A DNA stretch of 28,464 bases, taken from positions 1 through 28,464 of IMG/VR virus record IMGVR_UViG_3300022200_003906; one strand, 5' to 3'. A model generated the notes under the pieces. The model saw nothing but the letters and a program-made list of their open reading frames with translations, ran no database searches and was not told where the DNA came from. Source of the DNA: a virus. Below are positions 7,814-15,654 of this stretch, in pieces. A program made the translations under genes and the position numbers. The stretch's first letter is position 1; each line of letters starts with the position of its first letter.

Positions 7814-8281
7814 ATGCGAGCAGGCGAATTTATTCCTAAGGGCGAACCGGATATATTGATTCGTATGCGCGACTTAATAAAGCGTATACAAACAATTAAG
7901 AACCCAGAATTAAAGGATAAACTGCTACAATTAACTGCGTCGGTTAGAACTATCTCCGATATCGAAATGATAGACAGCGCATTGTACAAGTTTGGCGTAA
8001 AAGAACTTAACGAACACGAAATGGTTTGGAGTCGTTCTAAAACTACAACACGCGGCGGCAAAGCAAAACTAAAATGGCGTTGTACTTCTGGTAAGCGTAA
8101 AGGGCGTATTGTTCCTTCTGTTTCGGATTGCGACAAGCCAATTAACGTAGCCAAGCGTGAAAAAATGAAGCGCACAAGAGCACAAACTTACAAACAACAA
8201 GCCCGCAGAAGCGAGCGTTCTAAAAAAATCAACACAGCAAGCAGACTGATTCGTGCTTTGAATAAAGCACGTAAAGGTTGA
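7814..8281 (+). CDS. Small very basic unknown protein
   Basis: The ATG follows the gp13 stop directly, so it is probably co-translated with gp13. The 155-residue product has a helical N-terminal half (DILIRMRDLIKRIQTIKNPE, LKDKLLQLTASVRTISDIEM) and a strongly basic C-terminal half: WSRSKTTTRGGKAKLKWRC, then CTSGKRKGRIVPSVSDC with two Cys, then REKMKRTRAQTYKQQARRSE. This composition suggests a nucleic-acid-binding tail. Because of its link to gp13 it could be a virion or packaging-associated protein, but no named family is recognised. Its TGA stop lies inside the -35 box of the next promoter. Confidence 0.75.
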   Translation: MRAGEFIPKGEPDILIRMRDLIKRIQTIKNPELKDKLLQLTASVRTISDIEMIDSALYKFGVKELNEHEMVWSRSKTTTRGGKAKLKWRCTSGKRKGRIVPSVSDCDKPINVAKREKMKRTRAQTYKQQARRSERSKKINTASRLIRALNKARKG

Positions 8282-8306
8282 CAACTACTCAACACTCTAC
8301 TATAAT
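8278..8306 (+). promoter_or_regulatory. Consensus sigma-70 promoter placed for a leaderless transcript
   Basis: TTGACA (8278-8283) and TATAAT (8301-8306) are exact consensus with a 17-nt spacer. The usual start, seven bases after the -10 box, is 8313, the A of the ATG of the exonuclease gene. There is no room for a Shine-Dalgarno sequence. The -35 box includes the stop codon of the upstream gene. Confidence 0.92.
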
Positions 8307-8312
8307 ACAACT

Positions 8313-8837
8313 ATGCAACTAATGTTGGACATAGAAACCCTAGGCTCTGCACCCGACTCTGTAATTCTTACGATTGCAGCGTGTGCATTTGATCCATTTT
8401 CTGGAACCATTTATGATAAACATGCGATGTATCGTCGAATTGATACTGAATGTCAGGACGATAGAAGCATTGATGATCTAACTGTTGAATGGTGGTCAAA
8501 ACAAAGTTTTGAAGCACAAGAAGAAGCGTTTGGCGAAGCAGATCGTGTTCCGCTAAAAGACGCACTAGAAGAACTCAAAGGTTTAATGTGGCATGCAGAA
8601 TATATCTGGGCTAACGGTATTGCGTTTGACATGACTATTATTGAACACGCATTTAAAAGTTACGGTATGCCAATTCCGTGGCAGTATTATAAAGTAATGG
8701 ATGCTCGTACCGTATATAAAATGAGTCCAGACCGCGAGAAATTAGGCAACAGCCATCACGCTTTTGAAGATGTTATTTTACAAATTGGATTACTACAACG
8801 TACACTTAATAAGTTAAACGTTAAAAGTCTCGCATAA
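8313..8837 (+). CDS. dexA: DexA-like 3'-5' exonuclease (DEDDh family)
   Basis: The 174-residue protein is a small DnaQ-fold exonuclease of the T4 DexA / Rv2179c-like group. The acidic residues that bind two metal ions are visible: D6 and E8 in LMLDIETLG (Exo I), D106 in WANGIAFDMTI (Exo II), and H148 with D153 in HHAFEDV (Exo III, H-x4-D, hence DEDDh). The family removes nucleotides from 3' ends of DNA or RNA; T4 DexA is thought to help degrade host DNA. It lies behind a perfect sigma-70 promoter, so it is probably expressed early. The promoter geometry predicts an mRNA starting at the AUG; a second in-frame ATG lies at 8322. The 3' end overlaps the convergent nuclease gene by 17 nt. Preferred substrate cannot be told from sequence. 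Confidence 0.88.
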   Translation: MQLMLDIETLGSAPDSVILTIAACAFDPFSGTIYDKHAMYRRIDTECQDDRSIDDLTVEWWSKQSFEAQEEAFGEADRVPLKDALEELKGLMWHAEYIWANGIAFDMTIIEHAFKSYGMPIPWQYYKVMDARTVYKMSPDREKLGNSHHAFEDVILQIGLLQRTLNKLNVKSLA

Positions 8838-9477
8838 GATCGCCCTGCTTCCAAGGCGAGTCATCCTTATCTATCTCAACAACACAATTCAGACAAATGC
8901 TGCGTAGATTTGTGATTGTAGCATCGTCTAAATTTCCATTGACATGAAACACAACTATTTGTGATGGATACTTTGCTCGGAATCCGCACCTATCGCATGT
9001 AGTTTTTTGCTTATAACCCTTCTGTTTCCATCGAGGAACAAACGGTTTGTGCCTTTTTTTAATCCCGTTGCATTCGTTGCATTTTGATCGGTAATAAACA
9101 ATATCGTTCTTTACATAGTTAATTGCCGCAGGTTTAACTCTACAAACAGAACAAAGTGGGCGATCTTTAGTTGGGATTTTATTTTCTCTAGTATATGGAT
9201 TATTATAGAATAACTCGCTAATATCTGCTCTGTGTTCTCTTATTAACTGTGTTTCGTGTGCGTGTGCTTCTTTTCTTGTAGGCCAGACAGCAATAATAAT
9301 CTTTTCAACATTGTTAGTATTAGAAATAATTTCTTCTAAAAATTGCTTATCTGATGACGATCCATAATATGGATCGTTTTCGGGGTTGCCGTAACATGAT
9401 CTAAATCCTATATAATACTTTTTTTTGGATTTTGGAGATAAGTTTGTTAGTAAATAGGTGTAATGCGTCTTATTCAT
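8821..9477 (-). CDS. Putative GIY-YIG homing endonuclease with zinc-finger / HNH-like tail
   Basis: The 218-residue protein starts with a diverged GIY-YIG module: YTYLLTN (residues 6-12), KYYIGFRS (20-27) with the usual Arg, a HETQLIREH segment (74-82) supplying a catalytic Glu, and FYNNPY (90-95). Then come Cys pairs: C109/C112 with C133/C136, and C161/C164 with C195/C198. The second set encloses FHVNGNLDDATITNLRSIC, which resembles an HNH beta-beta-alpha finger, so the tail may be a zinc-ribbon DNA-binding part or a second, degenerate nuclease. It stands alone on the minus strand between dexA and gp18, as expected of a mobile intergenic endonuclease. A late promoter sits only 8 nt before the ATG. 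Confidence 0.75.
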   Translation of the reverse strand: MNKTHYTYLLTNLSPKSKKKYYIGFRSCYGNPENDPYYGSSSDKQFLEEIISNTNNVEKIIIAVWPTRKEAHAHETQLIREHRADISELFYNNPYTRENKIPTKDRPLCSVCRVKPAAINYVKNDIVYYRSKCNECNGIKKRHKPFVPRWKQKGYKQKTTCDRCGFRAKYPSQIVVFHVNGNLDDATITNLRSICLNCVVEIDKDDSPWKQGDLMRDF

Positions 9478-9485
9478 ACTAATCT

Positions 9486-9492
9486 TATTTAT
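9486..9492 (-). promoter_or_regulatory. Late promoter very close to the nuclease start
   Basis: On the minus strand GATAAATAAGATTAGTATG puts the late box 8 nt before the ATG at 9477. The expected start is about 9480, giving a leader of only about 3 nt and no Shine-Dalgarno. A second, one-mismatch box (TATAAATC) lies upstream at about 9519-9512. Confidence 0.55.
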
Positions 9493-9496
9493 CGGC

Positions 9497-9510
9497 CACC
9501 TTTAAAGGTG
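9497..9510. repeat. 14-bp perfect palindrome between divergent late promoters
   Basis: CACCTTTAAAGGTG is a perfect palindrome lying between the minus-strand nuclease promoter and the plus-strand gp18 promoter. There is no T-run, so it is not a terminator. It could be an operator-like binding site or chance; no factor can be named. Confidence 0.4.
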
Positions 9511-9541
9511 ATTTATAAACCGCTGATTTATGGTGAAACTA

Positions 9542-9548
9542 ATAAATA
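9542..9548 (+). promoter_or_regulatory. Late promoter for tail sheath gp18
   Basis: ATAAATA lies 31 nt before the gp18 ATG. The predicted start near 9554 gives a leader of about 26 nt with CGAGGAAA as ribosome binding site, the layout expected for a highly expressed structural gene. Confidence 0.75.
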
Positions 9549-9579
9549 GATATAACAACATATTAACGAGGAAATCAAT

Positions 9580-12500
9580 ATGGCATTAGTTTCACCAGGC
9601 GTTGAAGTTTCGATTGTCGATGAAAGCGCATACCGTTCAGCTGCTACAAACAGCGTTCCTTTTATTCTAATTGCTACGGCACAGAATAAAGTTAACGCAG
9701 CAGGTACAGGTGTTGCTGCTGGTACACTTGCTTCAAACGCTAACGCTACTTATTTAATCACAAGTCAACGTGAACTTGTGAACACATTTGGTAATCCATT
9801 CTTCTATAACACAACCGCTGGTACTCCAATTAACGGTTATGAATTAAATGAATATGGCCTACTAGCTGCTTACTCAGTATTAGGTGTTAGCAACCGCGCT
9901 TATGTTCAGCGTGTTGATGTTGACCTAGCTGAATTAGCCGCTAGTTTAACACGCCCAACTGGTGCTCCAACTAACAATACCTGGTGGTTAGATACAGTTG
10001 AAACAACCTGGGGTATTTTTGAATGGAATTCATCAACGAACGCATTCACTAATAAGGTACCTTTAGTAATTACCAGTACTAGTGATTTGGATTCGGGCAT
10101 TCCTAAGGATAGTATAGGAACAATTGGATCTTACGCAGTAGTTGCTACAAACGCCAATAACCCAATTTATCATAAAAATTGGAGCAACGAATGGAATTTA
10201 GTCGGGTCAGATGATTGGAAAAAGAGCTGGCCAGCAGTTTCTGGAACAGAAACAAGCCCAACACTTGTTGCCGGCGAAAGTGTTACCGTTAACGGAACTA
10301 CTATTTCACTAAGTGGCACAACAGTTGCTAGTTTTGCTGCTGATATTAATTCAGCAGCAGTTCCAGGGGTAACTGCTACAGCAACAAATAACAGATTACA
10401 AATCCGTGTTGAATCTTTAGCATCAGGAAGCGAAGCAGATAGTTCTGAAGATCATAGTGTAACACTTACTGATGCGTCTGGAACGCCATTTGCAGATTGT
10501 GGTATTACTGTTGGAACTTATTACGCTCCAATTCTATACCACGGAACACACGCAAATGTGCCACGTTGGAGAAGCACAGATACATACCCACGTCCATATG
10601 GATCAGTATGGATTAAAACTAGCAATGTTAATAGCGGTGCTAATCTCTCTGTTAAAAAATATAGCACAACAACCGGAAGTTTTGTATCTCAGAATTGTCC
10701 ATTATATATTAATGACGAAACAGCGAATTACAATCTAGATATTACCGGAGGCGGCTCTAACATTGCGCAGAATAGTACATATGCGCAATATGATGTTAAC
10801 GAAAATAATACTTCTACATTAAAAATCTTCCAGCGTATTGCTAGTGGAAATACGGTAGTTACTAGTGCGGATACTAGCCCAAGTTTTACATCTGGTGAAA
10901 CATTTAGTATTAGCGCAAGTGTTAAAGGAAGTGCGTCTATGTCAACTCCGGTAGTTGCTACACTAGCCGGTACCGGTGCTGCAGACTTTGTAGCAGCGTT
11001 TTTAGCAGCGAATGTTGCTAATGTTAGTGCTGAAGTGTTGTCGACTGGAGCAGTACGTATTAGTCATACACAAGGTGGAGTAATCCATCTACGTGATATT
11101 AGCGGCACTCCTGTAGCAGATGCTGGTATTACTACTAGCTTAGACGGTGTACGTAATAATGTTGTTGACGGGGTAAATGATGGATTAATTATTAGTGGAT
11201 GGATGCCGTTAGAAAATCCAGACGGAACTGCTTATTCAGCTAATAGCACCGCTCCAGGGCAAGATCCGTCAGATGGTACTTACTGGTATTATAGTACTAT
11301 CAATGAAGTTGATATTATGATCAACGATGATGGTACATGGAAAGGTTACACAAACGTATCCAATGATGTTCGTGGGTTTGACTTAACATCAACCGATAGC
11401 TACGGTCCTCAGGTAAGTGCTACGGCTCCTACAACACAAAGTACAGCAAGCGGTGGCGCCGCACTTGAATATGGCGACTTGTGGATTGATACGTCAGATT
11501 TAGAAAACTACCCAATAATCAAACGTTGGGAAGCTGTTGACGGTGTCGATCAATGGGTAACCATTGATAATACAGATCAAACTACTAGCAATGGCGTAGT
11601 TTTTGCTGATGCCCGTTGGGGAACAGCAGGTACTGTAGATCCAGTTACTGATAGTATTCCTACTATTGTAAGTTTGTTATCAAGTAACTATGTAGATCTT
11701 GATGCTCCAAGCGCAAGTTTATATCCATCAGGTACCTTACTGTTCAATACACGTCGTTCAGGTTACAATGTTAAGCAGTTTGTATTAAATTACTTTAATT
11801 CTACTGATTATCCAGGCGAAACATTACCAACAGAAAAGAACGCATGGGTAACAGCATCAGGTAACAAAAATGATGGTAGCCCGTATATGGGTCGTCAAGC
11901 ACAACGCCGCATCGTAACACAGGCATTAGCAAGTGGTATTGATGCTAATACAGAGGTTCGCGAAGAACAACGTGTGTTTAACTTGATTGCTGCTCCGGGA
12001 TACCCAGAATTAATTCCAAACCTGGTAGCGTTAAACAATGATCGTAACAATACTGGATTTGTAGTTGGCGATACTCCATTGCGTCTAAATGATTCAGGCG
12101 CAAGTTTAATTAATTGGGCAACTAATAATAGTGGTTCAGGATTAAGCACAGCAGATGGGTTAGCAACTAACGATAGCTATTTAGGAGTTTTCTATCCATC
12201 AGGACAGACAAACGATCTAAGCGGTAATACAGTAGTTGTTCCAGCAAGTCATATGATGTTACGTACATTAATCCGCAATGATGAAATTGGTTATCCATGG
12301 CTAGCGCCAGCAGGCACACGTCGTGGCACAATCGATAATGTTAGCGCATTAGGCTACGTTAACGCACAAACAGGCACGTTTGTACAAGTTGCAAATCGCC
12401 TATCGGTACGCGATACATTATATGAAAATAATGTTAACCCACTAACCTTTATTCCAGGTACAGGTCTGGTTAACTATGGTAATAAAACTACACAAAGTGG

Positions 12501-12831
12501 TACATCATTAGATCGTATTAACGTAGCACGTTTAGTTGCTTATGTTCGTACACAAGTCGAGTCAATTGCTAAAGGGTTTGTGTTTGAACCAAACGACAAA
12601 CTAACACGCGATGAACTTAAGAACCAAATTGAAGGATTAATGAATGATTTGGTTGCGAAACGTGGTATTTACGATTATCTAGTTGTATGTGATGAAACAA
12701 ATAACACAGCAGCACGTATTGATCGTAACGAACTATATGTTGATATTGCCATTGAACCAGTTAAGGCAGTAGAATACGTTTACATTCCAGTACGTATTAA
12801 GAATACTGGCGCAATCGCAGCAGGCTTATAA
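9580..12831 (+). CDS. 18: Tail sheath protein, T4 gp18-like, greatly enlarged
   Basis: Both ends are typical of contractile sheath subunits. The start ALVSPGVEVSIVDESAYRSA and YLITSQRELVNTFGNPFF are hallmark gp18 sequence. The C-terminal 200 residues (YPWLAPAGTRRGTIDNVSAL, LSVRDTLYENNVNPLTFIPG, RDELKNQIEGLMNDLVAKRG, YVYIPVRIKNTGAIA) form the conserved core that packs around the tube. The protein has 1083 residues against 659 in T4. The excess lies between about residues 125 and 660 and is modular: Trp-rich units (GxxWxxT-type) near residues 128, 340, 565 and 632 alternate with two copies of a roughly 80-residue beta domain at about 232-311 and 441-520, both ending SGTPxADxGIT. These should project from the sheath surface. 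A late promoter precedes it and a strong terminator follows, so it is a single-gene unit. Confidence 0.92.
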   Translation: MALVSPGVEVSIVDESAYRSAATNSVPFILIATAQNKVNAAGTGVAAGTLASNANATYLITSQRELVNTFGNPFFYNTTAGTPINGYELNEYGLLAAYSVLGVSNRAYVQRVDVDLAELAASLTRPTGAPTNNTWWLDTVETTWGIFEWNSSTNAFTNKVPLVITSTSDLDSGIPKDSIGTIGSYAVVATNANNPIYHKNWSNEWNLVGSDDWKKSWPAVSGTETSPTLVAGESVTVNGTTISLSGTTVASFAADINSAAVPGVTATATNNRLQIRVESLASGSEADSSEDHSVTLTDASGTPFADCGITVGTYYAPILYHGTHANVPRWRSTDTYPRPYGSVWIKTSNVNSGANLSVKKYSTTTGSFVSQNCPLYINDETANYNLDITGGGSNIAQNSTYAQYDVNENNTSTLKIFQRIASGNTVVTSADTSPSFTSGETFSISASVKGSASMSTPVVATLAGTGAADFVAAFLAANVANVSAEVLSTGAVRISHTQGGVIHLRDISGTPVADAGITTSLDGVRNNVVDGVNDGLIISGWMPLENPDGTAYSANSTAPGQDPSDGTYWYYSTINEVDIMINDDGTWKGYTNVSNDVRGFDLTSTDSYGPQVSATAPTTQSTASGGAALEYGDLWIDTSDLENYPIIKRWEAVDGVDQWVTIDNTDQTTSNGVVFADARWGTAGTVDPVTDSIPTIVSLLSSNYVDLDAPSASLYPSGTLLFNTRRSGYNVKQFVLNYFNSTDYPGETLPTEKNAWVTASGNKNDGSPYMGRQAQRRIVTQALASGIDANTEVREEQRVFNLIAAPGYPELIPNLVALNNDRNNTGFVVGDTPLRLNDSGASLINWATNNSGSGLSTADGLATNDSYLGVFYPSGQTNDLSGNTVVVPASHMMLRTLIRNDEIGYPWLAPAGTRRGTIDNVSALGYVNAQTGTFVQVANRLSVRDTLYENNVNPLTFIPGTGLVNYGNKTTQSGTSLDRINVARLVAYVRTQVESIAKGFVFEPNDKLTRDELKNQIEGLMNDLVAKRGIYDYLVVCDETNNTAARIDRNELYVDIAIEPVKAVEYVYIPVRIKNTGAIAAGL
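10275..10512 (+). other. Insert domain copy 1 inside gp18
   Basis: Residues about 232-311 of gp18 read SVTVNGTTISLSGTTVASF, AADINSAAVPGVTATA, RLQIRVES and DASGTPFADCGIT. The layout (a short strand pair, an AADIN-type helix, VPGV, then a final GTP-x-AD-x-GIT) resembles the IN-type modules of flagellar hook-associated proteins. It is paralogous to the copy at 10900-11139. Confidence 0.65.
10900..11139 (+). other. Insert domain copy 2 inside gp18
   Basis: Residues about 441-520 of gp18 repeat the layout of copy 1: TFSISASVKGSASMSTPVV, ADFVAAFLAANVANVSAEV, AVRISHTQGGVIHLRDISG and GTPVADAGIT. The two copies share pattern but are diverged, so the duplication is not recent. Confidence 0.65.
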
Positions 12832-12859
12832 AAAGTAGATCATTCTTTCTACTAACTTT

Positions 12860-12888
12860 AAGGGGGTCTTAATTGACCCCCTTTTTTT
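12860..12888 (+). terminator. Intrinsic terminator after gp18
   Basis: The stem AAGGGGGTC pairs with GACCCCCTT around a TTAATT loop and is followed by a run of Ts. It ends the gp18 transcript before the gp19 promoter, separating sheath from tube expression. Confidence 0.92.
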
Positions 12889-12903
12889 GCCTTCTGGTTC
12901 TGG

Positions 12904-12910
12904 ATAAATA
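12904..12910 (+). promoter_or_regulatory. Late promoter for tail tube gp19
   Basis: ATAAATA lies 32 nt before the ATG at 12943. The predicted leader holds a good ribosome binding site, TAGGAGAAA (12929-12937). Confidence 0.75.
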
Positions 12911-12942
12911 ATAGCATATACTTTAATTAGGAGAAACATAAA

Positions 12943-13560
12943 ATGGCGGTTTCATCATTAACTAGAATGACAGTACCTTTATCGAGCGATCAATCAAGCT
13001 CAACACAAGGTCTATTAATGCCTAAGCTAAAATATCGCTTCCGCATTATTTTTGAAAACTTTGGTGTATCAACACCACGCACAGAATTAACAAAACAAGT
13101 AATGACATTTGCTCGTCCGCAAGTTTCGTTTGCTGAAGTAAACATCCCAATTTATAACTCAACTGTTAAATTAGCAGGTAAGCATACATGGAATGATGTT
13201 ACTGTAAGTCTACGTGATGATGCGTCTGGCAACGTTAGTAAATTAGTCGGCGAACAATTACAGAAACAATTTGACTTTATGGAAATGAGTTCAGCAAGTT
13301 CTGGTATTGATTATAAGTTCATTACACGTTGCGAAATCCTAGATGGTGGCAACGGTGCGAACGAACCAACTGTGCTAGAAACTTGGGAACTATACGGTTG
13401 TTACCTACAACAAACTAATTATCAAACATTAGATTACGGTTCGAGTGATCCTGTTAGCATTGATCTAACTATTCGTTATGATAATGCCTTACAAACTCCG
13501 CTTGATACAGGTGTTGGAGCACAAGTTGGACGCACATTAGGTACAGTAGTTACTGGCTAA
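12943..13560 (+). CDS. 19: Tail tube protein, T4 gp19-like
   Basis: The 205-residue protein belongs to the gp19 tube family, which stacks as hexameric rings to form the inner tube through which DNA passes. Family-like segments are LMPKLKYRFRIIFENFG (about 25-41), VMTFARPQVSFAEVNIPIYN (about 52-71), GKHTWNDVTVSLRDDASGNV and, near the end, NYQTLDYGSSDPVSIDLTIR, which matches the T4 C-terminal pattern of a conserved strand before the final helix. T4 gp19 is 163 residues; this is moderately longer. It follows gp18 as in T4, with its own late promoter and strong ribosome binding site, in keeping with the high copy number needed. The next, tube-like gene begins 6 nt after its stop. Confidence 0.88.
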   Translation: MAVSSLTRMTVPLSSDQSSSTQGLLMPKLKYRFRIIFENFGVSTPRTELTKQVMTFARPQVSFAEVNIPIYNSTVKLAGKHTWNDVTVSLRDDASGNVSKLVGEQLQKQFDFMEMSSASSGIDYKFITRCEILDGGNGANEPTVLETWELYGCYLQQTNYQTLDYGSSDPVSIDLTIRYDNALQTPLDTGVGAQVGRTLGTVVTG

Positions 13561-13566
13561 TAGATT

Positions 13567-14838
13567 ATGGGGTTTGGCAGTCGCCTTAGTAATGCGTTAA
13601 ACGGGTTTAGCAGTGGGTTTACCCAGGGTCTGTTTGGTACAGACACGGTTAAAGATTATAAACATGCTTCAAAAACTTTTGTTTCTGATGGTCTTGCCCT
13701 TGCGCCACAACAGAAGTTTTTATTTCATGTTTATTTTAATTTAAACACGTCGATTCCAGGGTTATCAGAATCGTTAGGGTCTGCACAAGATCTAAGTCAA
13801 CTTGGCATGATGGTTAGAACCGCCGATGTCCCGTCATACCGAATTGATGTCGACGAGTTAAATCAATATAACCGTAAAAGATATATCCAGAAAAAAATAA
13901 ATTATCAACCAGTAAACATTACATTCCATGATGATGGAAGTGACCTTGTGCGTAGCATGTGGTATAATTATTACGTGTATTATTTTTCTGATGCTAGACA
14001 TGGATACGACGGAGTATCAACAGGGCAAGCAGGTAATGGTCCTTTTGATTTTAATCGTCGAGATGTTTACGATGATCTAAGAAGTGTACACGACTGGGGA
14101 TATAATGGCGAAAGTCCAAGCGGCGGTTATAAACCAAACTTTTTTAGAGATATTAAAATATACGGTCTTAATCGCGGTAACTTTGTACAATATACTTTAA
14201 TCAACCCGGTTATTGTAGACTGGAGAAGCGATACGTTTGATTATAGTCAGGATAGTGGTACAATGACAAATACCATGACACTACAATATGAAACTGTCAA
14301 GTTCTCTAGAGGGCGTATTGGAACACCGGGTAGTAGCGAAGTTAGAGGTTGGGGGCAGAATGAAAGTTATGACAGCTCACCTAGTAAACTTAGCCAGGGT
14401 GGCGGAACACAGAGTGTATTAGGGCAAGGAGGTCTATTAGACGCCGGAACAAGCATTTTAAATGATCTTCAGAATGGTAATATTCTTGGTGCGATTGTAA
14501 CAGCTGGAAGATCATATACTACTTTTAAAGATGCTGATGTTGGTGATATAGCAGCATCTGAGATACTACAACAAGGAACAGCACTAGCTACAACAGCTTT
14601 AACATCAAGATCGGTACAGAACTCACTAAATAATTTTTTATTTACTAAGCCAGACGAAGGAATACAGAACTTTCCGCCAGGTTCTGCTACAGTACAGAGT
14701 AATAATAAATTATCAAGCGCAACAAATTGGCAAAATCCAAATTTAACTCCTTCGTCTGGATCTGCGTATAACACCGCAGCCAACGATGTTCAAAGTAACG
14801 GAATTAGCACCAACCGGCTTCCTCCAACAACTTCATAG
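13567..14838 (+). CDS. Second tube-like tail protein (gp19/gp54-type)
   Basis: The 423-residue protein shares the tube-fold signature of the previous gene: PQQKFLFHVYFNLNTSI (about 47-63), LGMMVRTADVPSYRIDVDEL (about 80-99), KKINYQPVNITFHDDGSD and the helix LVRSMWYNYYVYYFSD, then INPVIVDWRSDTFDYSQDSG and MTNTMTLQYETVKFSRGR. This pattern is found in tube, tube-initiator and baseplate proteins such as T4 gp54 and gp48. The C-terminal 170 residues are low-complexity, rich in Gly, Ser, Gln and Asn, and start with Ala-rich helices. It could initiate the tube at the baseplate (gp54 role), be the tape-adjacent tail tip, or be a minor tube protein. Position directly after gp19 supports a tail role; the exact identity is not settled. 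Confidence 0.8.
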   Translation: MGFGSRLSNALNGFSSGFTQGLFGTDTVKDYKHASKTFVSDGLALAPQQKFLFHVYFNLNTSIPGLSESLGSAQDLSQLGMMVRTADVPSYRIDVDELNQYNRKRYIQKKINYQPVNITFHDDGSDLVRSMWYNYYVYYFSDARHGYDGVSTGQAGNGPFDFNRRDVYDDLRSVHDWGYNGESPSGGYKPNFFRDIKIYGLNRGNFVQYTLINPVIVDWRSDTFDYSQDSGTMTNTMTLQYETVKFSRGRIGTPGSSEVRGWGQNESYDSSPSKLSQGGGTQSVLGQGGLLDAGTSILNDLQNGNILGAIVTAGRSYTTFKDADVGDIAASEILQQGTALATTALTSRSVQNSLNNFLFTKPDEGIQNFPPGSATVQSNNKLSSATNWQNPNLTPSSGSAYNTAANDVQSNGISTNRLPPTTS

Positions 14839-14851
14839 AGATAAAATTATT

Positions 14852-15205
14852 ATGGCAAGCATTAATGTTCAACGTTCGTCAACAACAACAAAAATCTTAG
14901 ATCAATTTTATAATACAGAATTTTCTATTCCTACAAATGAATACGACATTGTACTTTCTTTTTTTACTAAGGTACTAGAGGATAACGAAGCTGCTGTAAG
15001 TTTCACTGCAAATTTATTTCAAATAGCTGGTGATACAGGAATTTCTGCGTTAACTTATTTAGAAAATATCAAAGATCAAGACGAATTGCAATTGTCAATG
15101 ACAATGTCATATTACCTGAATAGTACTCGATCGAACTCAACATTATTAGGTGTAGGACAAGTTATTACACCAAACTACTACGCTGCGAGAAACGTGGTAA
15201 TCTAA
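14852..15205 (+). CDS. Small probable virion protein
   Basis: The 117-residue product starts at the ATG at 14852, 13 nt after the previous stop. The frame is open upstream to 14786, but that start would overlap the tube-like gene by 53 nt and add a poor-looking N-terminus. Recognisable pieces are SSTTTKILDQFYNTEFSIPT, YDIVLSFFTKVLED and FTANLFQIAGDTGISALTYL. I recall similar short proteins beside gp4 in marine T4-like phages, without known function. It is soluble and has no Cys. It lies between tail genes and gp4 in one run of genes with short spacers (the gp4 ATG follows after 4 nt), so co-expression is likely. A small head-tail joining or tail component is a guess from context. Confidence 0.7.
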   Translation: MASINVQRSSTTTKILDQFYNTEFSIPTNEYDIVLSFFTKVLEDNEAAVSFTANLFQIAGDTGISALTYLENIKDQDELQLSMTMSYYLNSTRSNSTLLGVGQVITPNYYAARNVVI

Positions 15206-15209
15206 CACA

Positions 15210-15638
15210 ATGGCTAAACCTAAATTCTCACAAGGAGTTTACGAAGTTCGCAATGCTAACAAATATGTAGGCAAAGGCAAACCACGCTATCGCAGCTCGT
15301 GGGAACTTGCGTTTATGAACTTTTGTGATAATAACGAACATATCCTACAATGGGCAAGTGAAAGCATTTCCATTCCATATAGACATCCACTAACAGGTAA
15401 ACAAACTATATATGTTCCTGATTTTTTTGTTGTTTATCGAACTAAAAACAACAAACAAGTAGCAGAAGTTGTAGAGATTAAACCCAAAGGTCAGTCAATG
15501 CTAACTGAAAAACAAAACCCACAACAACGTGCTACGGTAGCAGTCAACTATGCCAAATGGGAAGCAGCCCAGCATTGGTGTAAACGTCAAGGACTAATCT
15601 TTCGTGTAATTACCGAAGATCAAATTTTTCACAAGTAA
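15210..15638 (+). CDS. 4: Head completion protein, T4 gp4-like
   Basis: The 142-residue protein resembles T4 gp4 (also 50/65; 150 residues), needed to complete the DNA-filled head. Shared landmarks are RYRSSWELAFMNFCDNN (about 27-43), ILQWASESISIPYRHPLTGK, YVPDFFVVY, VVEIKPKGQ and, near the end, AVNYAKWEAAQHWCKRQGL with FRVITEDQIF. The set E32, D71, E89-x-K91 has the order and spacing of a PD-(D/E)XK / TnsA-type nuclease core, so it may trim or hold the packaged DNA end. It follows the small protein at 14852 by 4 nt, and the stop is followed at once by a new late promoter. Confidence 0.85.
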   Translation: MAKPKFSQGVYEVRNANKYVGKGKPRYRSSWELAFMNFCDNNEHILQWASESISIPYRHPLTGKQTIYVPDFFVVYRTKNNKQVAEVVEIKPKGQSMLTEKQNPQQRATVAVNYAKWEAAQHWCKRQGLIFRVITEDQIFHK

Positions 15639-15640
15639 TC

Positions 15641-15648
15641 TATAAATA
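15641..15648 (+). promoter_or_regulatory. Perfect late promoter 6 nt before a start codon
   Basis: TATAAATATACATTATG contains the exact T4 late octamer TATAAATA followed by 6 nt and the ATG at 15655. The predicted start is 15654, one base before the AUG, so this mRNA would be essentially leaderless. Confidence 0.75.
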
Positions 15649-15654
15649 TACATT

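Noticed and set aside
10472-10738. Plus-strand frame overlapping gp18
   Set aside because: It is a frame-shifted shadow within the continuous gp18 frame and has a His/Leu-rich nonsense composition.
14786-14851. Upstream ATG for the small gene at 14852
   Set aside because: It overlaps the preceding tube-like gene by 53 nt and adds an unlikely N-terminus; the ATG at 14852 follows the previous stop closely.
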